Assembly: GCA_023228245.1 (NCBI GenBank)
Contig: JALOBN010000046.1
Span: 1 to 17,970 of the forward strand
From: Candidatus Pacearchaeota archaeon
GTDB lineage: Archaea; Nanoarchaeota; Nanoarchaeia; Pacearchaeales; GW2011-AR1
Reading direction: 5' to 3'
Length of the DNA: 17,970 nucleotides
A program made the position numbers and the translations under genes. Below the pieces are notes generated by a model, which worked only from the letters and a program-made list of their open reading frames with translations, made no database searches and was not told where the DNA came from. Shown here in pieces: positions 1 through 5,689 of the stretch. Position 1 is the first letter of the stretch; the number at the start of each line of letters is the position of its first letter.

Positions 1-393
1 AGTCCAGTCGGCCTTCTGTTGGGTACTCGGGCCCGCCAAAGTCAGGTTGCCGGATGCCACGCCGCACGCTCCTTCCCAGCCTTCAGGTGAAGAGGTTGCG
101 GTGCCCGACTGGAGAATATAGACGTACAGCTCGCTTCCTGCGATCAGAGCCGCGATGATCAGAGCATAGGCAGCATCTGACATGATCAGGTTGTTTGAGG
201 CCGTGATCTCCCAGGATCTCGCGCCAGTGATGGAACTGCCCCAGCCTGCGTCGTCCACGTTGCTCGTGTCTATCTCCTCTCCATCGATCTTTAGTTTCAT
301 ATCGCTCATTTCACCGAGCTTTACCATCGACGCCGGAGTATCTGCGGTATATATCCACAGAGAGCCGGTCATTCCAGAAATTGCGTTTGTCAT
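1..393 (-). CDS. Major tail (tube) protein, C-terminus cut by the window
   Basis: The 131 visible residues begin MTNAISGMTGSLWIYTADTP and stay open to the window edge, so the C-terminus is missing. The central pattern is KLKIDGEEIDTSN, then DDAGWGSSITGARSWEITAS, then SDAAYALIIAALIAGSELYV. This is the arrangement seen in TP901-1/lambda V-type tail tube subunits: a short beta domain, a W-containing 'GARSWEI' strand, and an acidic helix followed by 'AGxxLxV'. Such proteins polymerise into the tail tube through which DNA passes. The ATG at 393 is preceded by TGGAGATGATTAAAGT, giving a GGAG site about 11 nt upstream. It follows the tail terminator gene and the 71-residue gene, as expected at the start of a tail module. 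A long-tailed virus (sipho- or myovirus type) is implied. The family call is by pattern recognition only. Confidence 0.72.
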   Translation of the reverse strand, partial: MTNAISGMTGSLWIYTADTPASMVKLGEMSDMKLKIDGEEIDTSNVDDAGWGSSITGARSWEITASNNLIMSDAAYALIIAALIAGSELYVYILQSGTATSSPEGWEGACGVASGNLTLAGPSTQQKADWT

Positions 394-431
394 ACTTTAA
401 TCATCTCCAGGTAGATTTATCAAGTCCCGAA

Positions 432-444
432 AAAATCAGATTTT
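432..444 (-). terminator. Possible weak hairpin/T-tract after the 71-residue gene
   Basis: AAAATC-A-GATTTT is an inverted repeat just past the stop codon of the 71-residue gene. On the transcribed strand it continues into a run of T. Archaeal termination often needs only a T-run, so this could partly end the upstream transcript before the tail tube gene. The stem is short and AT-rich and may be chance. Confidence 0.25.
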
Positions 445-449
445 AAAAA

Positions 450-665
450 TTAATCCCATTTCAAAGATTTTAATCTAGGATAACTTTTGGCGTTCTTACT
501 CAAATACGCCCAAACTCCATCGCCTTTCTGTCGATGTGTTTTCGTGGGGGTCGGGCTGTTGTATAGAACTGGGGGGTCTGGTTTTGTGCTCGATGCTTCC
601 AATTTAGCCAAGAAAATGCGTGCTGTAGCCAAATCGACTAAATCAATAGCGCGGCTTGCATCCAT
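450..665 (-). CDS. Hypothetical 71-residue protein
   Basis: I do not recognise this gene. It has an N-terminal helix-prone stretch (MDASRAIDLVDLATARIFLA), a Pro/Thr/Lys-rich middle and a basic, aromatic C-terminus ending KSLKWD. The ATG at 665 is preceded by AGGTG with 8 nt spacing (AGGTGTTTATAATATG), a usable ribosome site. It stands apart from its neighbours, with 66 AT-rich bases upstream and 56 downstream, whereas nearly every other gene here overlaps the next. That suggests its own control and possibly a later arrival between the tail terminator and tail tube genes. An opposite-strand reading over 487-672 looks less natural and lacks a ribosome site. Confidence 0.55.
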   Translation of the reverse strand: MDASRAIDLVDLATARIFLAKLEASSTKPDPPVLYNSPTPTKTHRQKGDGVWAYLSKNAKSYPRLKSLKWD

Positions 666-670
666 ATTAT

Positions 671-684
671 AAACACCTGTGTTT
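671..684. promoter_or_regulatory. Operator-like palindrome over the ribosome site, in an AT-rich promoter region
   Basis: AAACAC-CT-GTGTTT is a perfect 6+6 inverted repeat with a 2-base centre. It covers the AGGTG ribosome site of the 71-residue gene. Just upstream on the minus strand lies TTTTATAAC (about 691-700), which could serve as a TATA element. It is itself flanked by the arms TAATAAT/ATTATTA (684-690 and 702-708). A TATA at that position would start transcription near 666-670, almost at the ATG. A repressor site is one reading and an RNA hairpin hiding the ribosome site is another. No operator family was recognised. Confidence 0.4.
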
Positions 685-731
685 AATAATGTTATAAAAC
701 TATTATTAGAAAAAATTGTATCTGGATAAAA

Positions 732-1124
732 TTAAGTGCCCTTCACTATCTCGAAATTCTGATAGAATATCGTCCTGTTTCGCCCATCCACTTCCAGCTT
801 GCAGGGCACACCCCTTGCTCGGATGGTGAGGTACTTATGGGTGCTCAGGGTCACGTCATGCTGAGCATGGAGAGCAGCATCCACTGCTTCGGCCTTCGTC
901 TGAGCAGCGGCATAGGTCGCTGCCCGAACCTCTACGTGCAGCTCCGGATACTGGAGGTCACAGAAGAGTTCCTTGGGCCTGCCAGGCCTGGCATAGAGGC
1001 AAATCAAGGCGTCCGGGCTATCGGGCATCTCGCCGATGTAGCATGTGCGGGTGCTGCTGGTTCCGGGATACACGACGACGCCCAGCGAATTGAGTTGCAC
1101 TGCTAGGTCCTCTAGGAAACTCAT
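732..1124 (-). CDS. Tail terminator / minor capsid protein (Minor_capsid_3-like)
   Basis: This 130-residue protein begins MSFLEDLAVQLNSLGVVVYP. It continues with IGEMPDSPDALICLYARPGR, a 'YPELHVEVRA' strand, an alanine-rich helix and a C-terminal strand pair ending NRTIFYQNFEIVKGT. The order helix, 'mPdsPd..i.l', 'yP.l.v.vR', Ala helix, 'f..nfe..k' matches the phage minor capsid protein 3 / tail terminator group that caps the tail tube and joins it to the neck. It sits after the connector, stopper and gp10-like genes and before the tail tube gene, the normal place for a terminator. Its ATG overlaps the stop of the preceding gene (ATGA), with GGAG about 11 nt upstream. Family assignment is by pattern. 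Confidence 0.68.
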   Translation of the reverse strand: MSFLEDLAVQLNSLGVVVYPGTSSTRTCYIGEMPDSPDALICLYARPGRPKELFCDLQYPELHVEVRAATYAAAQTKAEAVDAALHAQHDVTLSTHKYLTIRARGVPCKLEVDGRNRTIFYQNFEIVKGT

Positions 1125-1342
1125 GGTACCACTATCTCCGTTCCTGATTCCAATTCTATCTCTATGATGTCTTCCGCCCTGAAGAGATGGATACTGGTTT
1201 TTCCCCGAATCACCACATGATTCTCATCGAAGGCAACAACCTTCCCGTTCATGCCCACGCGATTACCGTTATCTGCGAACCATGTGCAACAGAAAACGGG
1301 ACGGTCTCCGGCGAGGGTTAGAAAATCCGAAAATGCACTCAT
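1121..1342 (-). CDS. Small putative beta-barrel protein, 73 residues
   Basis: I chose the ATG at 1342 (MSAFSDFLTLAGDRPVF...) because it forms an ATGA overlap with the stop of the coiled-coil/TM gene upstream. The in-frame GTG/ATG options further upstream would overlap that gene by more. The sequence alternates beta strands and glycines: NRVGMNGKVVAFDENHVVIR, then LFRAEDIIEIELESGTEIVV. This recalls small SH3/LSm-type barrels ('nGkVvaFDenhVvi ... I..IEl'), but the resemblance is weak and no catalytic residues are visible. There are two adjacent cysteines (FCCTW). In its context it could be a neck accessory or regulatory protein. The function is unknown. Confidence 0.6.
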   Translation of the reverse strand: MSAFSDFLTLAGDRPVFCCTWFADNGNRVGMNGKVVAFDENHVVIRGKTSIHLFRAEDIIEIELESGTEIVVP

Positions 1343-1545
1343 GCATGCACGAATCCCGCCGCTATCGCCCAACCCACCACAACGACACCCGCTCCAATGA
1401 GAACCATCTCCGCATAGTCATGCATTTTCAGGCGGCTAATATCTTCATCATGCCGATCTATCGTCTTGCATTTTCTGCATATCTCCACTTCCATGTTTCG
1501 GGTGCGTTCGTCGATCCTGGCGAGCATAGCCTCGGGAGAGTCCAT
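1339..1545 (-). CDS. Coiled-coil plus C-terminal TM protein, XhlA-like
   Basis: The protein has 68 residues. Residues 1-40 are charged and helical (ARIDERTRNMEVEICRKCKT, then IDRHDEDISRLK), and residues about 46-66 form one strongly hydrophobic membrane segment (MVLIGAGVVVVGWAIAAGF). A short coiled coil followed by a single C-terminal membrane helix is the architecture of the XhlA/haemolysin family, which works with the XhlB holin in Bacillus phage lysis. The next gene encodes a two-TM protein, so the pair resembles an XhlA/XhlB cassette. The ribosome site TGAGG lies 5-6 nt before the ATG. No endolysin is in the window, and lysis genes in the middle of a neck module would be unusual. Lysis is therefore an inference. 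Confidence 0.6.
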   Translation of the reverse strand: MDSPEAMLARIDERTRNMEVEICRKCKTIDRHDEDISRLKMHDYAEMVLIGAGVVVVGWAIAAGFVHA

Positions 1546-1552
1546 ATAGGCC

Positions 1553-1795
1553 TCAGGGCTCGGGTGGTTCCAATGATGGAATCTGAGTCGATGTCTGCCC
1601 CCTGGTGACTATCCACGCCGAGACAATGCCAGGGATGCCGAACATGGCCGCTAGGGTACCTAGACTTGTGAATAGCTCTTTCAGAGTGGCCACGTCGGAC
1701 TTTCCAAGCGATACCAGATAGAGGGACGATCCGGACATGAGCATGAAGCTAACCACAAGGATGATGGCAAGCTTGAATCCTTCGCTTTCTGCCAT
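1553..1795 (-). CDS. Small two-TM membrane protein, holin-like
   Basis: The protein has 80 residues and two predicted membrane helices, about 8-30 (KLAIILVVSFMLMSGSSLYL) and about 41-63 (LFTSLGTLAAMFGIPGIVSA). They are joined by a short polar turn, and a proline-rich tail ends in EPPEP. Its size and topology fit a class II holin or a related small phage membrane protein. Its ATG directly follows the TAG of the 59-residue gene with no gap, and the coiled-coil/TM gene starts 7 nt after its own stop. It probably inserts in the host cytoplasmic membrane. Sequence alone cannot separate a holin from an exclusion or structural membrane protein. Confidence 0.6.
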   Translation of the reverse strand: MAESEGFKLAIILVVSFMLMSGSSLYLVSLGKSDVATLKELFTSLGTLAAMFGIPGIVSAWIVTRGQTSTQIPSLEPPEP

Positions 1796-1975
1796 CTATT
1801 CCACCATCCCTATTTTCCCACGAGAAAGCCACAGTTCCAGAAGCGAATCAGAAATCTCATGAATGCCGTACCACGGCCCCTCCCCAGCAGTCCCAGGCAG
1901 GAACGGGCCGAGCATCACCGCCCCGCCCGAGTCCTTGACTTGTAGGATACTTTTGGTCTTGTTGTAGAATCTCAT
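1796..1975 (-). CDS. Hypothetical 59-residue protein
   Basis: This small gene is supported by its junctions. Its ATG at 1975 overlaps the previous stop as ATGA, and its TAG abuts the ATG of the two-TM gene. The protein starts MRFYNKTKSILQVKDSGGAV and continues with a Gly/Pro-rich turn (LGPFLPGTAGEGPWYG) and a helix (ISDSLLELWLSRGKIG). The layout suggests a small beta hairpin, loop and helix. Short proteins with this kind of start occur in phage neck/tail modules, but I do not recognise a family. Confidence 0.75.
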   Translation of the reverse strand: MRFYNKTKSILQVKDSGGAVMLGPFLPGTAGEGPWYGIHEISDSLLELWLSRGKIGMVE

Positions 1976-2301
1976 CTCTTGCCTCCTATCTGGTAGAATC
2001 TCTTTGTCTGGGGTGGGAAGGTGCCCCTCAAAGTGAGCTGGAAGACGGGATCCGGATAGTCTGGATATCTGGCGACGTACTGATCGAATGTCATCGCTTC
2101 ACCGTTTCCGTCGATGAACTTGATCCAGCCCTTGTCTATGGCCTGTTGGATCTGCGCCTCAGTTGCCTTGGCGAAGAACGCCACGGGCAGCGTTGGAGAT
2201 TTGAACCCAAGCGCGCAAGCCTTTACATCTTCGGGGAAGGTACACAGTCCACCTTCATCAAGCCATCCCAATTCTACGATTTTCTCTTCATTTGTAGCCA
2301 T
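1972..2301 (-). CDS. Hypothetical 109-residue protein
   Basis: Not recognised. The protein begins MATNEEKIVELGWLDEGG and continues with LPVAFFAKATEAQIQQAIDK, GWIKFIDGNGEAMTFDQYVA and RYPDYPDPVFQLTLRGTFPP. The segment with GW, AQIQQAIDKGWIKFI and 'Y(V)xRYPDYPDP' suggests a compact alpha/beta domain. The ribosome site GAGGA lies 10 nt before the ATG (GAGGACTGAAAAATATG). It is stop/start coupled (ATGA) to the next small gene. It lies between the gp10-like protein and the membrane pair, so a neck or tail accessory role is possible. Confidence 0.7.
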   Translation of the reverse strand: MATNEEKIVELGWLDEGGLCTFPEDVKACALGFKSPTLPVAFFAKATEAQIQQAIDKGWIKFIDGNGEAMTFDQYVARYPDYPDPVFQLTLRGTFPPQTKRFYQIGGKR

Positions 2302-2306
2302 ATTTT

Positions 2307-2459
2307 TCAGTCCTCTTGTTTGCGAATTATTGTTTTTCTCTTGATGCTCGCGATATCACATTGTATTATTTTTTCGTCAAAGATGGAACGAACATACACA
2401 AGCTCCTCGCGAGTCCATCCATTTGAGATGGACCGCCAATCAAGATCAGTCGCGCGCAT
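2307..2459 (-). CDS. Hypothetical 50-residue protein
   Basis: This gene fills an otherwise empty 167-base gap. The ATG at 2459 starts MRATDLDWRSISNGWTREEL and the frame runs to TGA at 2307. A W-x6-W start, a helical middle (REELVYVRSIFDEKIIQ) and a lysine/arginine-rich end (IKRKTIIRKQED) look like a real small protein. The upstream ribosome site is weak (GTAGGTTGGTATA). It ends 5 nt before the ATG of the 109-residue gene, whose GAGGA ribosome site lies inside its last codons. No family recognised. Confidence 0.65.
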   Translation of the reverse strand: MRATDLDWRSISNGWTREELVYVRSIFDEKIIQCDIASIKRKTIIRKQED

Positions 2460-2468
2460 TATACCAAC

Positions 2469-2810
2469 CTACCCAAAGATCGCCTTCATCGCCGCGGCCA
2501 CGTCCTTGTGGTACTGGTCTTCCGTCTCCAGGAGAGGGCCCCGTGCATAGTTCGGCCCGGTGCCGGCATGGCTGGGAGTGTATCCCTGGGACTCGTGCAG
2601 CCAAGCCGCTTGAGGCGTGTTGAAGCTGACTTCTGCGCCGTTTTTTAGCTCTGTCACTGTCTTAGAATTTCTAGTCTGGCTAGATTCAACCGGGCAGCGA
2701 TTCACCATTTCTTCAGATACTACCTCTGCATGCATTCGGGCGACCTCGATGGCGGCCTGCTGTGCTGCGGCGACCAGTCGGTCACCATGCCACTCGACCC
2801 TGGGGCTCAT
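2469..2810 (-). CDS. HK97 gp10-like neck/tail completion protein
   Basis: The protein has 113 residues. An N-terminal helix (LVAAAQQAAIEVARMHAEVV) leads to RCPVESSQTRNSKTV, then a beta strand, AAWLHESQGYTPSHAGTGPN, YARGPLLETEDQYHKD and a final helix. The pattern 'cPv.sg.lr.s.... ..a.w.he....h..g.gp.fl..al' is typical of the HK97 gp10 / minor capsid group that sits at the head-tail joint. Its ATG overlaps the stop of the stopper gene as ATGA. The order connector, stopper, gp10-like protein, terminator matches siphovirus neck modules. Substrate and partners are inferred from that position. Confidence 0.72.
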   Translation of the reverse strand: MSPRVEWHGDRLVAAAQQAAIEVARMHAEVVSEEMVNRCPVESSQTRNSKTVTELKNGAEVSFNTPQAAWLHESQGYTPSHAGTGPNYARGPLLETEDQYHKDVAAAMKAIFG

Positions 2811-3127
2811 ATCTGCCTCTCTCCGAGATTTGCGATTCTGAATTGCTCGCCCTGAAATGTGGGCGTCTTTTGAATTCCGATGATCGGCCAGGAATAGCCG
2901 CCCCTCGTGATGAGATCGCCCTGCTGCACGAGCGCGGTCGTCTGGATGTAGGCGAGCTGTCGCAGCTCCTCGCCCTGCTCGTTCTTGATGAGCCGGACAT
3001 CATCATACCAAATGACAGTGATTGTAGTATCGATATATGTGGGCTCATTGTATTCGTTGACTGCGCCCTTTGCCTTCCAGGTCACTGACTCGCCCAGGGA
3101 CGGCAGGTAGGCATCCAGGAGATTCAT
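2807..3127 (-). CDS. Head-tail joining protein (stopper)
   Basis: The protein has 106 residues and is mostly beta. It starts MNLLDAYLPSLGESVTWKAK and passes through NEYNEPTYIDTTITVIWYDD and RGGYSWPIIGIQKTPTFQGE to a final strand. 'Nxyxxpxy...ti.v.w.d......n..Gee....a.~q' with a later 'y.I..i.....~~g' is the usual look of phage head-closure (gp16/stopper) proteins, which plug the portal channel after packaging. It is coupled by ATGA on both sides, to the connector upstream and the gp10-like gene downstream. Confidence 0.7.
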   Translation of the reverse strand: MNLLDAYLPSLGESVTWKAKGAVNEYNEPTYIDTTITVIWYDDVRLIKNEQGEELRQLAYIQTTALVQQGDLITRGGYSWPIIGIQKTPTFQGEQFRIANLGERQI

Positions 3128-3696
3128 ATAATTGGGAACGATCGCGCTATGTATTTGGACACTAATCGATACGCATCAGCACTTTTCAGCCCGTGGTACA
3201 TATCCTTTGCACCGTCTGCAAAAGTTTCCTGAAGCTTTCCGCCAATGCTGAAGCTCTTCACGCCCTGCTCCTGTAGAGTTCTTCGGCTGGAGGTGCCCTG
3301 TAGATAGATTGCCAGGGCTTCCTCGCAGCATGCATCCTCGACGTTCTGAGGGACTTCGGCCACGCCTGTCGACTCGTTCATATCGTAGCCGTCCCGGTAC
3401 TCGCGCGGGAACTGGAGGGCCTGCGTGCCGTCTCTGAGATACTTTTTGCCCCGGAGCGGTAGAGCATCAATGTTTTTGGTGGCTCGCTTAAGATACCAGG
3501 CAATGCCGCCACTTAGAGTCACGAAGGCCGTTGCTCTCGGATCGTCGGTGAAATAAACGAGAGCGTCCGCTTCGCTGATGTAGCATTCATCATCAGTGGG
3601 GGGCGTAGAGCCCGGATCATATATCGGACCCGCTTCAAAATCGAGGTCGCTCGGATCGGCATCGTCATCGTCGATCAGGACATAGCGTTTAGCCAT
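3124..3696 (-). CDS. Head-tail connector / adaptor protein
   Basis: The protein has 190 residues with a very acidic N-terminus (LIDDDDADPSDLDFE). It continues with YISEADALVYFTDDPRATAF, a helix (GGIAWYLKRATKNIDALPLR), LQFPREYRDGYD, and VPQNVEDACCEEALAIYL. The series 'A....L..AT..ID.lp..G.k...g.q.LqFPR......g...vP..ve.A..e.Al' is the common pattern of gp6/gp15-type adaptors that dock on the portal. Some databases name these 'DnaT-like'. The acidic 40-residue N-terminal extension is unusual. The gene starts 8 nt after the fibre gene, with only a weak ribosome site (TGAG). Confidence 0.72.
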   Translation of the reverse strand: MAKRYVLIDDDDADPSDLDFEAGPIYDPGSTPPTDDECYISEADALVYFTDDPRATAFVTLSGGIAWYLKRATKNIDALPLRGKKYLRDGTQALQFPREYRDGYDMNESTGVAEVPQNVEDACCEEALAIYLQGTSSRRTLQEQGVKSFSIGGKLQETFADGAKDMYHGLKSADAYRLVSKYIARSFPII

Positions 3697-3704
3697 AGGG
3701 TGAC

Positions 3705-4238
3705 TCAGATAGTGATCTCAACGCAATTTGTTGAGGCGTTGAAGTTCACCGCGCGGTGGTTGGCAGCTGCATAGCCACTCAGGGAGTTGTGCGCTATATT
3801 TGCAGCATCCGCGGCCAGCGTGATGTCGTTGGTGTTGTTGGTGACGGTGACACCAGTGCCCGCCTTGATTGTTCTAAGCTGGAGGTCCACGCCGACCTTT
3901 TGCTTGTAGACCTGGCCGGCGCCGTCCCCGAGATTGGAGGCGGTGTTCGTCTCGCCAGCTACGGTATCCGCAGCCCATGTAGCACCGTCATAGATCAGCC
4001 GAGTATTGCTGTCTATGTCGTAAACATACCAGCCTTCTGCTGGAGTGGCATAATCCCATCCGGGTGTGCTGTTGTAGGTGGCGATGCTTCCGCCGTGGCC
4101 TACCCAGTCGCCCGTGGGCACGGTGTCGATCAGATACCTGTCACCTTCGGCAGGGGTGGCCGGTGGATCGTTCAGGATATCCTTCACAGGCTGTTGCCAG
4201 CCCGCATAATCTCTTGGAACTACTTTATGAAGAGTCAT
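3705..4238 (-). CDS. DUF2793-like fibre / receptor-binding protein
   Basis: The protein has 177 residues in two parts. Residues about 20-95 read PPATPAEGDRYLIDTVPTGD, WVGHGGSIATYNSTPGWDYA, TPAEGWYVYDIDSNTRLIYD and GATWA. This is the DUF2793 arrangement ('P..P.eGDrY.v...~tG.W.gh.~.ia.y..~gW....P.~Gw..~v.d.....~ydG..W'). Residues 95-177 read GETNTASNLGDGAGQVYKQK and VGVDLQLRTIKAGTGVTVTN, the conserved stem motif of many tail fibres. The protein ends FNASTNCVEITI. It has a strong ribosome site (GGAGGTAAATAG-ATG). Proteins of this kind sit at virion tips and touch host glycans. Its place between capsid and neck genes, not at the end of the tail operon, is unusual and hints at a head or neck fibre. 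Confidence 0.7.
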   Translation of the reverse strand: MTLHKVVPRDYAGWQQPVKDILNDPPATPAEGDRYLIDTVPTGDWVGHGGSIATYNSTPGWDYATPAEGWYVYDIDSNTRLIYDGATWAADTVAGETNTASNLGDGAGQVYKQKVGVDLQLRTIKAGTGVTVTNNTNDITLAADAANIAHNSLSGYAAANHRAVNFNASTNCVEITI

Positions 4239-4268
4239 CTATTTACCTCCACGATAAAAAAATATGAT

Positions 4269-4427
4269 CTAAGCTCCGGCAACCGTCATGAGTTGCCCGG
4301 TCGCATCGCACTTCACCGGCGTCACTGTGCCGTCTGCCTGTGTTGCGCAGATAATCACATTGACCCTCTTGGTAGTGGTTCCTGTGATAACTGCACCCAA
4401 TTTTTCGATGAGCCAGGCGGGGATCAC
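4269..4427 (-). CDS. Hypothetical 52-residue protein, GTG start
   Basis: It is read from GTG at 4427, which overlaps the stop of the preceding gene as GTGA. The protein starts MIPAWLIEKLGAVITGTTTK. It then forms two beta-rich pieces, RVNVIICATQADGTVTPVKC and DATGQLMTVAGA. The 'ADGTxxPVxCDATGQLMT' end resembles short segments often found next to phage capsid/fibre genes, but I cannot name a family. The overlap and the closed fit between neighbours support it. The ribosome site is weak (GGGATCTAA), as expected for a gene coupled to its upstream neighbour. Confidence 0.68.
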   Translation of the reverse strand: MIPAWLIEKLGAVITGTTTKRVNVIICATQADGTVTPVKCDATGQLMTVAGA

Positions 4428-4642
4428 TTAGATCCCGCCGCAGGCTTCTCTTTTTTCGGGGATTCGGCAGCTTCCCGTTCCTTCTTCAGAACATCCTCGG
4501 AGACCTTCTCGAAGAAGCCCCGGACACATAGGGCCTCGGCCAGTTCTGGCGGACCGATTGCTATGCGCATATTGGCCGGAATCCGGACATTTGGATACGG
4601 CATATGCATGCGCTTGCAGACCAACTCTACGACTTTCACCAT
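4424..4642 (-). CDS. Hypothetical 72-residue protein
   Basis: The protein starts MVKVVELVCKRMHMPYPNVR, continues IPANMRIAIGPPELAEALCV and RGFFEKVSED, and ends in a Lys/Glu/Ala/Pro-rich tail (KKEKPAAGSK). A short beta start, a 'PPELAEAL' helix and a charged tail resemble small proteins found just after major capsid genes in many phages, but the family is not recognised. It starts 2 nt after the stop of the repeat protein. A GAGGG site overlaps the end of that gene about 9 nt before the ATG. Confidence 0.68.
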   Translation of the reverse strand: MVKVVELVCKRMHMPYPNVRIPANMRIAIGPPELAEALCVRGFFEKVSEDVLKKEREAAESPKKEKPAAGSK

Positions 4643-4644
4643 AA

Positions 4645-5682
4645 TCAGGCCCTCGTTCCGTACAGTGTAATCGTGCCTACCGCACTCGTTAGTGTCCCGG
4701 TGAAGTCCAGGGCCACAACCTTACCGTTCGCAATGGCTACAGTGGCCGAGAGCGTTCCGCTCTGAGGGGTGTCTGCGGTGCCCTTGAGGTCGAGGGTACC
4801 GGTGAGCATTGCATCTCCACCACTCGGGGCCTCCCCAGAATCACAGAGCATCGGCATCACATTTACCGCCCCTATGTCGGTCCCTAGCACGCGCGGAGTC
4901 ATCTTGACAGCCGTCAGCGTCCAGGCTCCGGAAGCCGTGAATATGCCCTGGTCGACCGAATTAGCGTCATAGTCGAATGTCGCTAGAGGGACGACTAGAT
5001 CATCTATCCTGGTATCATTTAGGGCGATCCAGGCAAGCGCATTATCGGCTTTCGTTGCGTTGGCAGCAATATCGATGACAGTATCATCTATTCGGGTAGA
5101 GTTCGCGGCAATATCGACTACCGCCGCGCCTATGGCAGTTTCATTGAGTGTCAGCCACGCCAAAGCATTGTCAACTTTCGTAGAATTTGCGGCCACATCA
5201 GCAACAACGTCACTGATATCAGTTTCGTTCAGTGCCAGCCATGCTAAGGCATTGTCTGTTTTTGTTGCGTTGGCAGCGACATCAGCTGCTACATCAGATA
5301 TTGCCGTTTCGTTCAATATCAACCAGGCAAGAGCGTTGTCTGCCTTGGTAGCGTTTGCGGCTACGTCTACCACGATATCAGCAGTCTCGTTGAGTGCCAA
5401 CCAGGCGAGGGCGTTGTCCGCTTTCGTGGCATTTGCGGCTATATCAGCTACGGCAGCGGTTATGCTTGCATTGATAGCGGTTTCGTTGGTGTAGGCGCCG
5501 GCGACCACATCATCATACGAGACTGTTCCGGCTACGATATTAGCCCCGCCGATTGAGAGGGAGCCGCCGATCTCGACGTTGCCAGGATTACGGAAGCCCT
5601 GCGCGGGGCCGAACATAGGCAATCCACTTGCAGCGACGACAAATACCGCGAAGGCGACAAGAAAAATGAGAAGTTTTCTCAT
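4645..5682 (-). CDS. Secreted repeat protein with coiled-coil stalk and N-x-T sequons
   Basis: The protein has 345 residues. Residues 1-20 are a Sec signal peptide or anchor: MRKLLIFLVAFAVFVVAASG, a basic start, a hydrophobic core and a small-residue site. Residues 22-79 are a beta-rich head with GNVEIGGSLSIGGANIV. Residues 80-231 are 28-residue repeats such as DVAANATKADNALAWL with LNETAISDV. Residues 232-345 are a beta-rich C-terminal domain with no sequons. Asn falls every 14 residues (110 to 222) in N-x-T, and hydrophobic residues recur every 7. This suits a trimeric coiled coil with buried Asn, as in trimeric adhesin stalks. A viral fibre, spike or host-surface protein is inferred. It directly follows the major capsid gene, with GAGG 6 nt before the ATG. 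Confidence 0.75.
   Translation of the reverse strand: MRKLLIFLVAFAVFVVAASGLPMFGPAQGFRNPGNVEIGGSLSIGGANIVAGTVSYDDVVAGAYTNETAINASITAAVADIAANATKADNALAWLALNETADIVVDVAANATKADNALAWLILNETAISDVAADVAANATKTDNALAWLALNETDISDVVADVAANSTKVDNALAWLTLNETAIGAAVVDIAANSTRIDDTVIDIAANATKADNALAWIALNDTRIDDLVVPLATFDYDANSVDQGIFTASGAWTLTAVKMTPRVLGTDIGAVNVMPMLCDSGEAPSGGDAMLTGTLDLKGTADTPQSGTLSATVAIANGKVVALDFTGTLTSAVGTITLYGTRA
4990..5445 (-). repeat. Coding tandem repeat, 84-bp units (28 residues)
   Basis: The units cover protein residues 80-105 (26 residues, two deleted), 106-133, 134-161, 162-189, 190-203 (a 14-residue half unit) and 204-231. The consensus is D(I/V)AAN(A/S)TKxDNALAW(L/I)xLN(E/D)T followed by xIxDVxx. 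The half unit shows that the true period is 14 residues (two heptads). Copies differ mostly at synonymous or conservative positions, so this is an established repeat, not a very recent expansion. Confidence 0.85.
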
Positions 5683-5689
5683 GGCAACC

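Noticed and set aside
3756..4670. 304-residue open frame on the plus strand
   Set aside because: It lies opposite the fibre gene and two small coupled genes. Its Cys/His/Ser-rich composition fits a complementary-strand artefact.
4990..5445. Regular 84-bp repeats as a CRISPR-like array
   Set aside because: They are in frame inside a protein, without spacer structure, and the variation follows codon positions.
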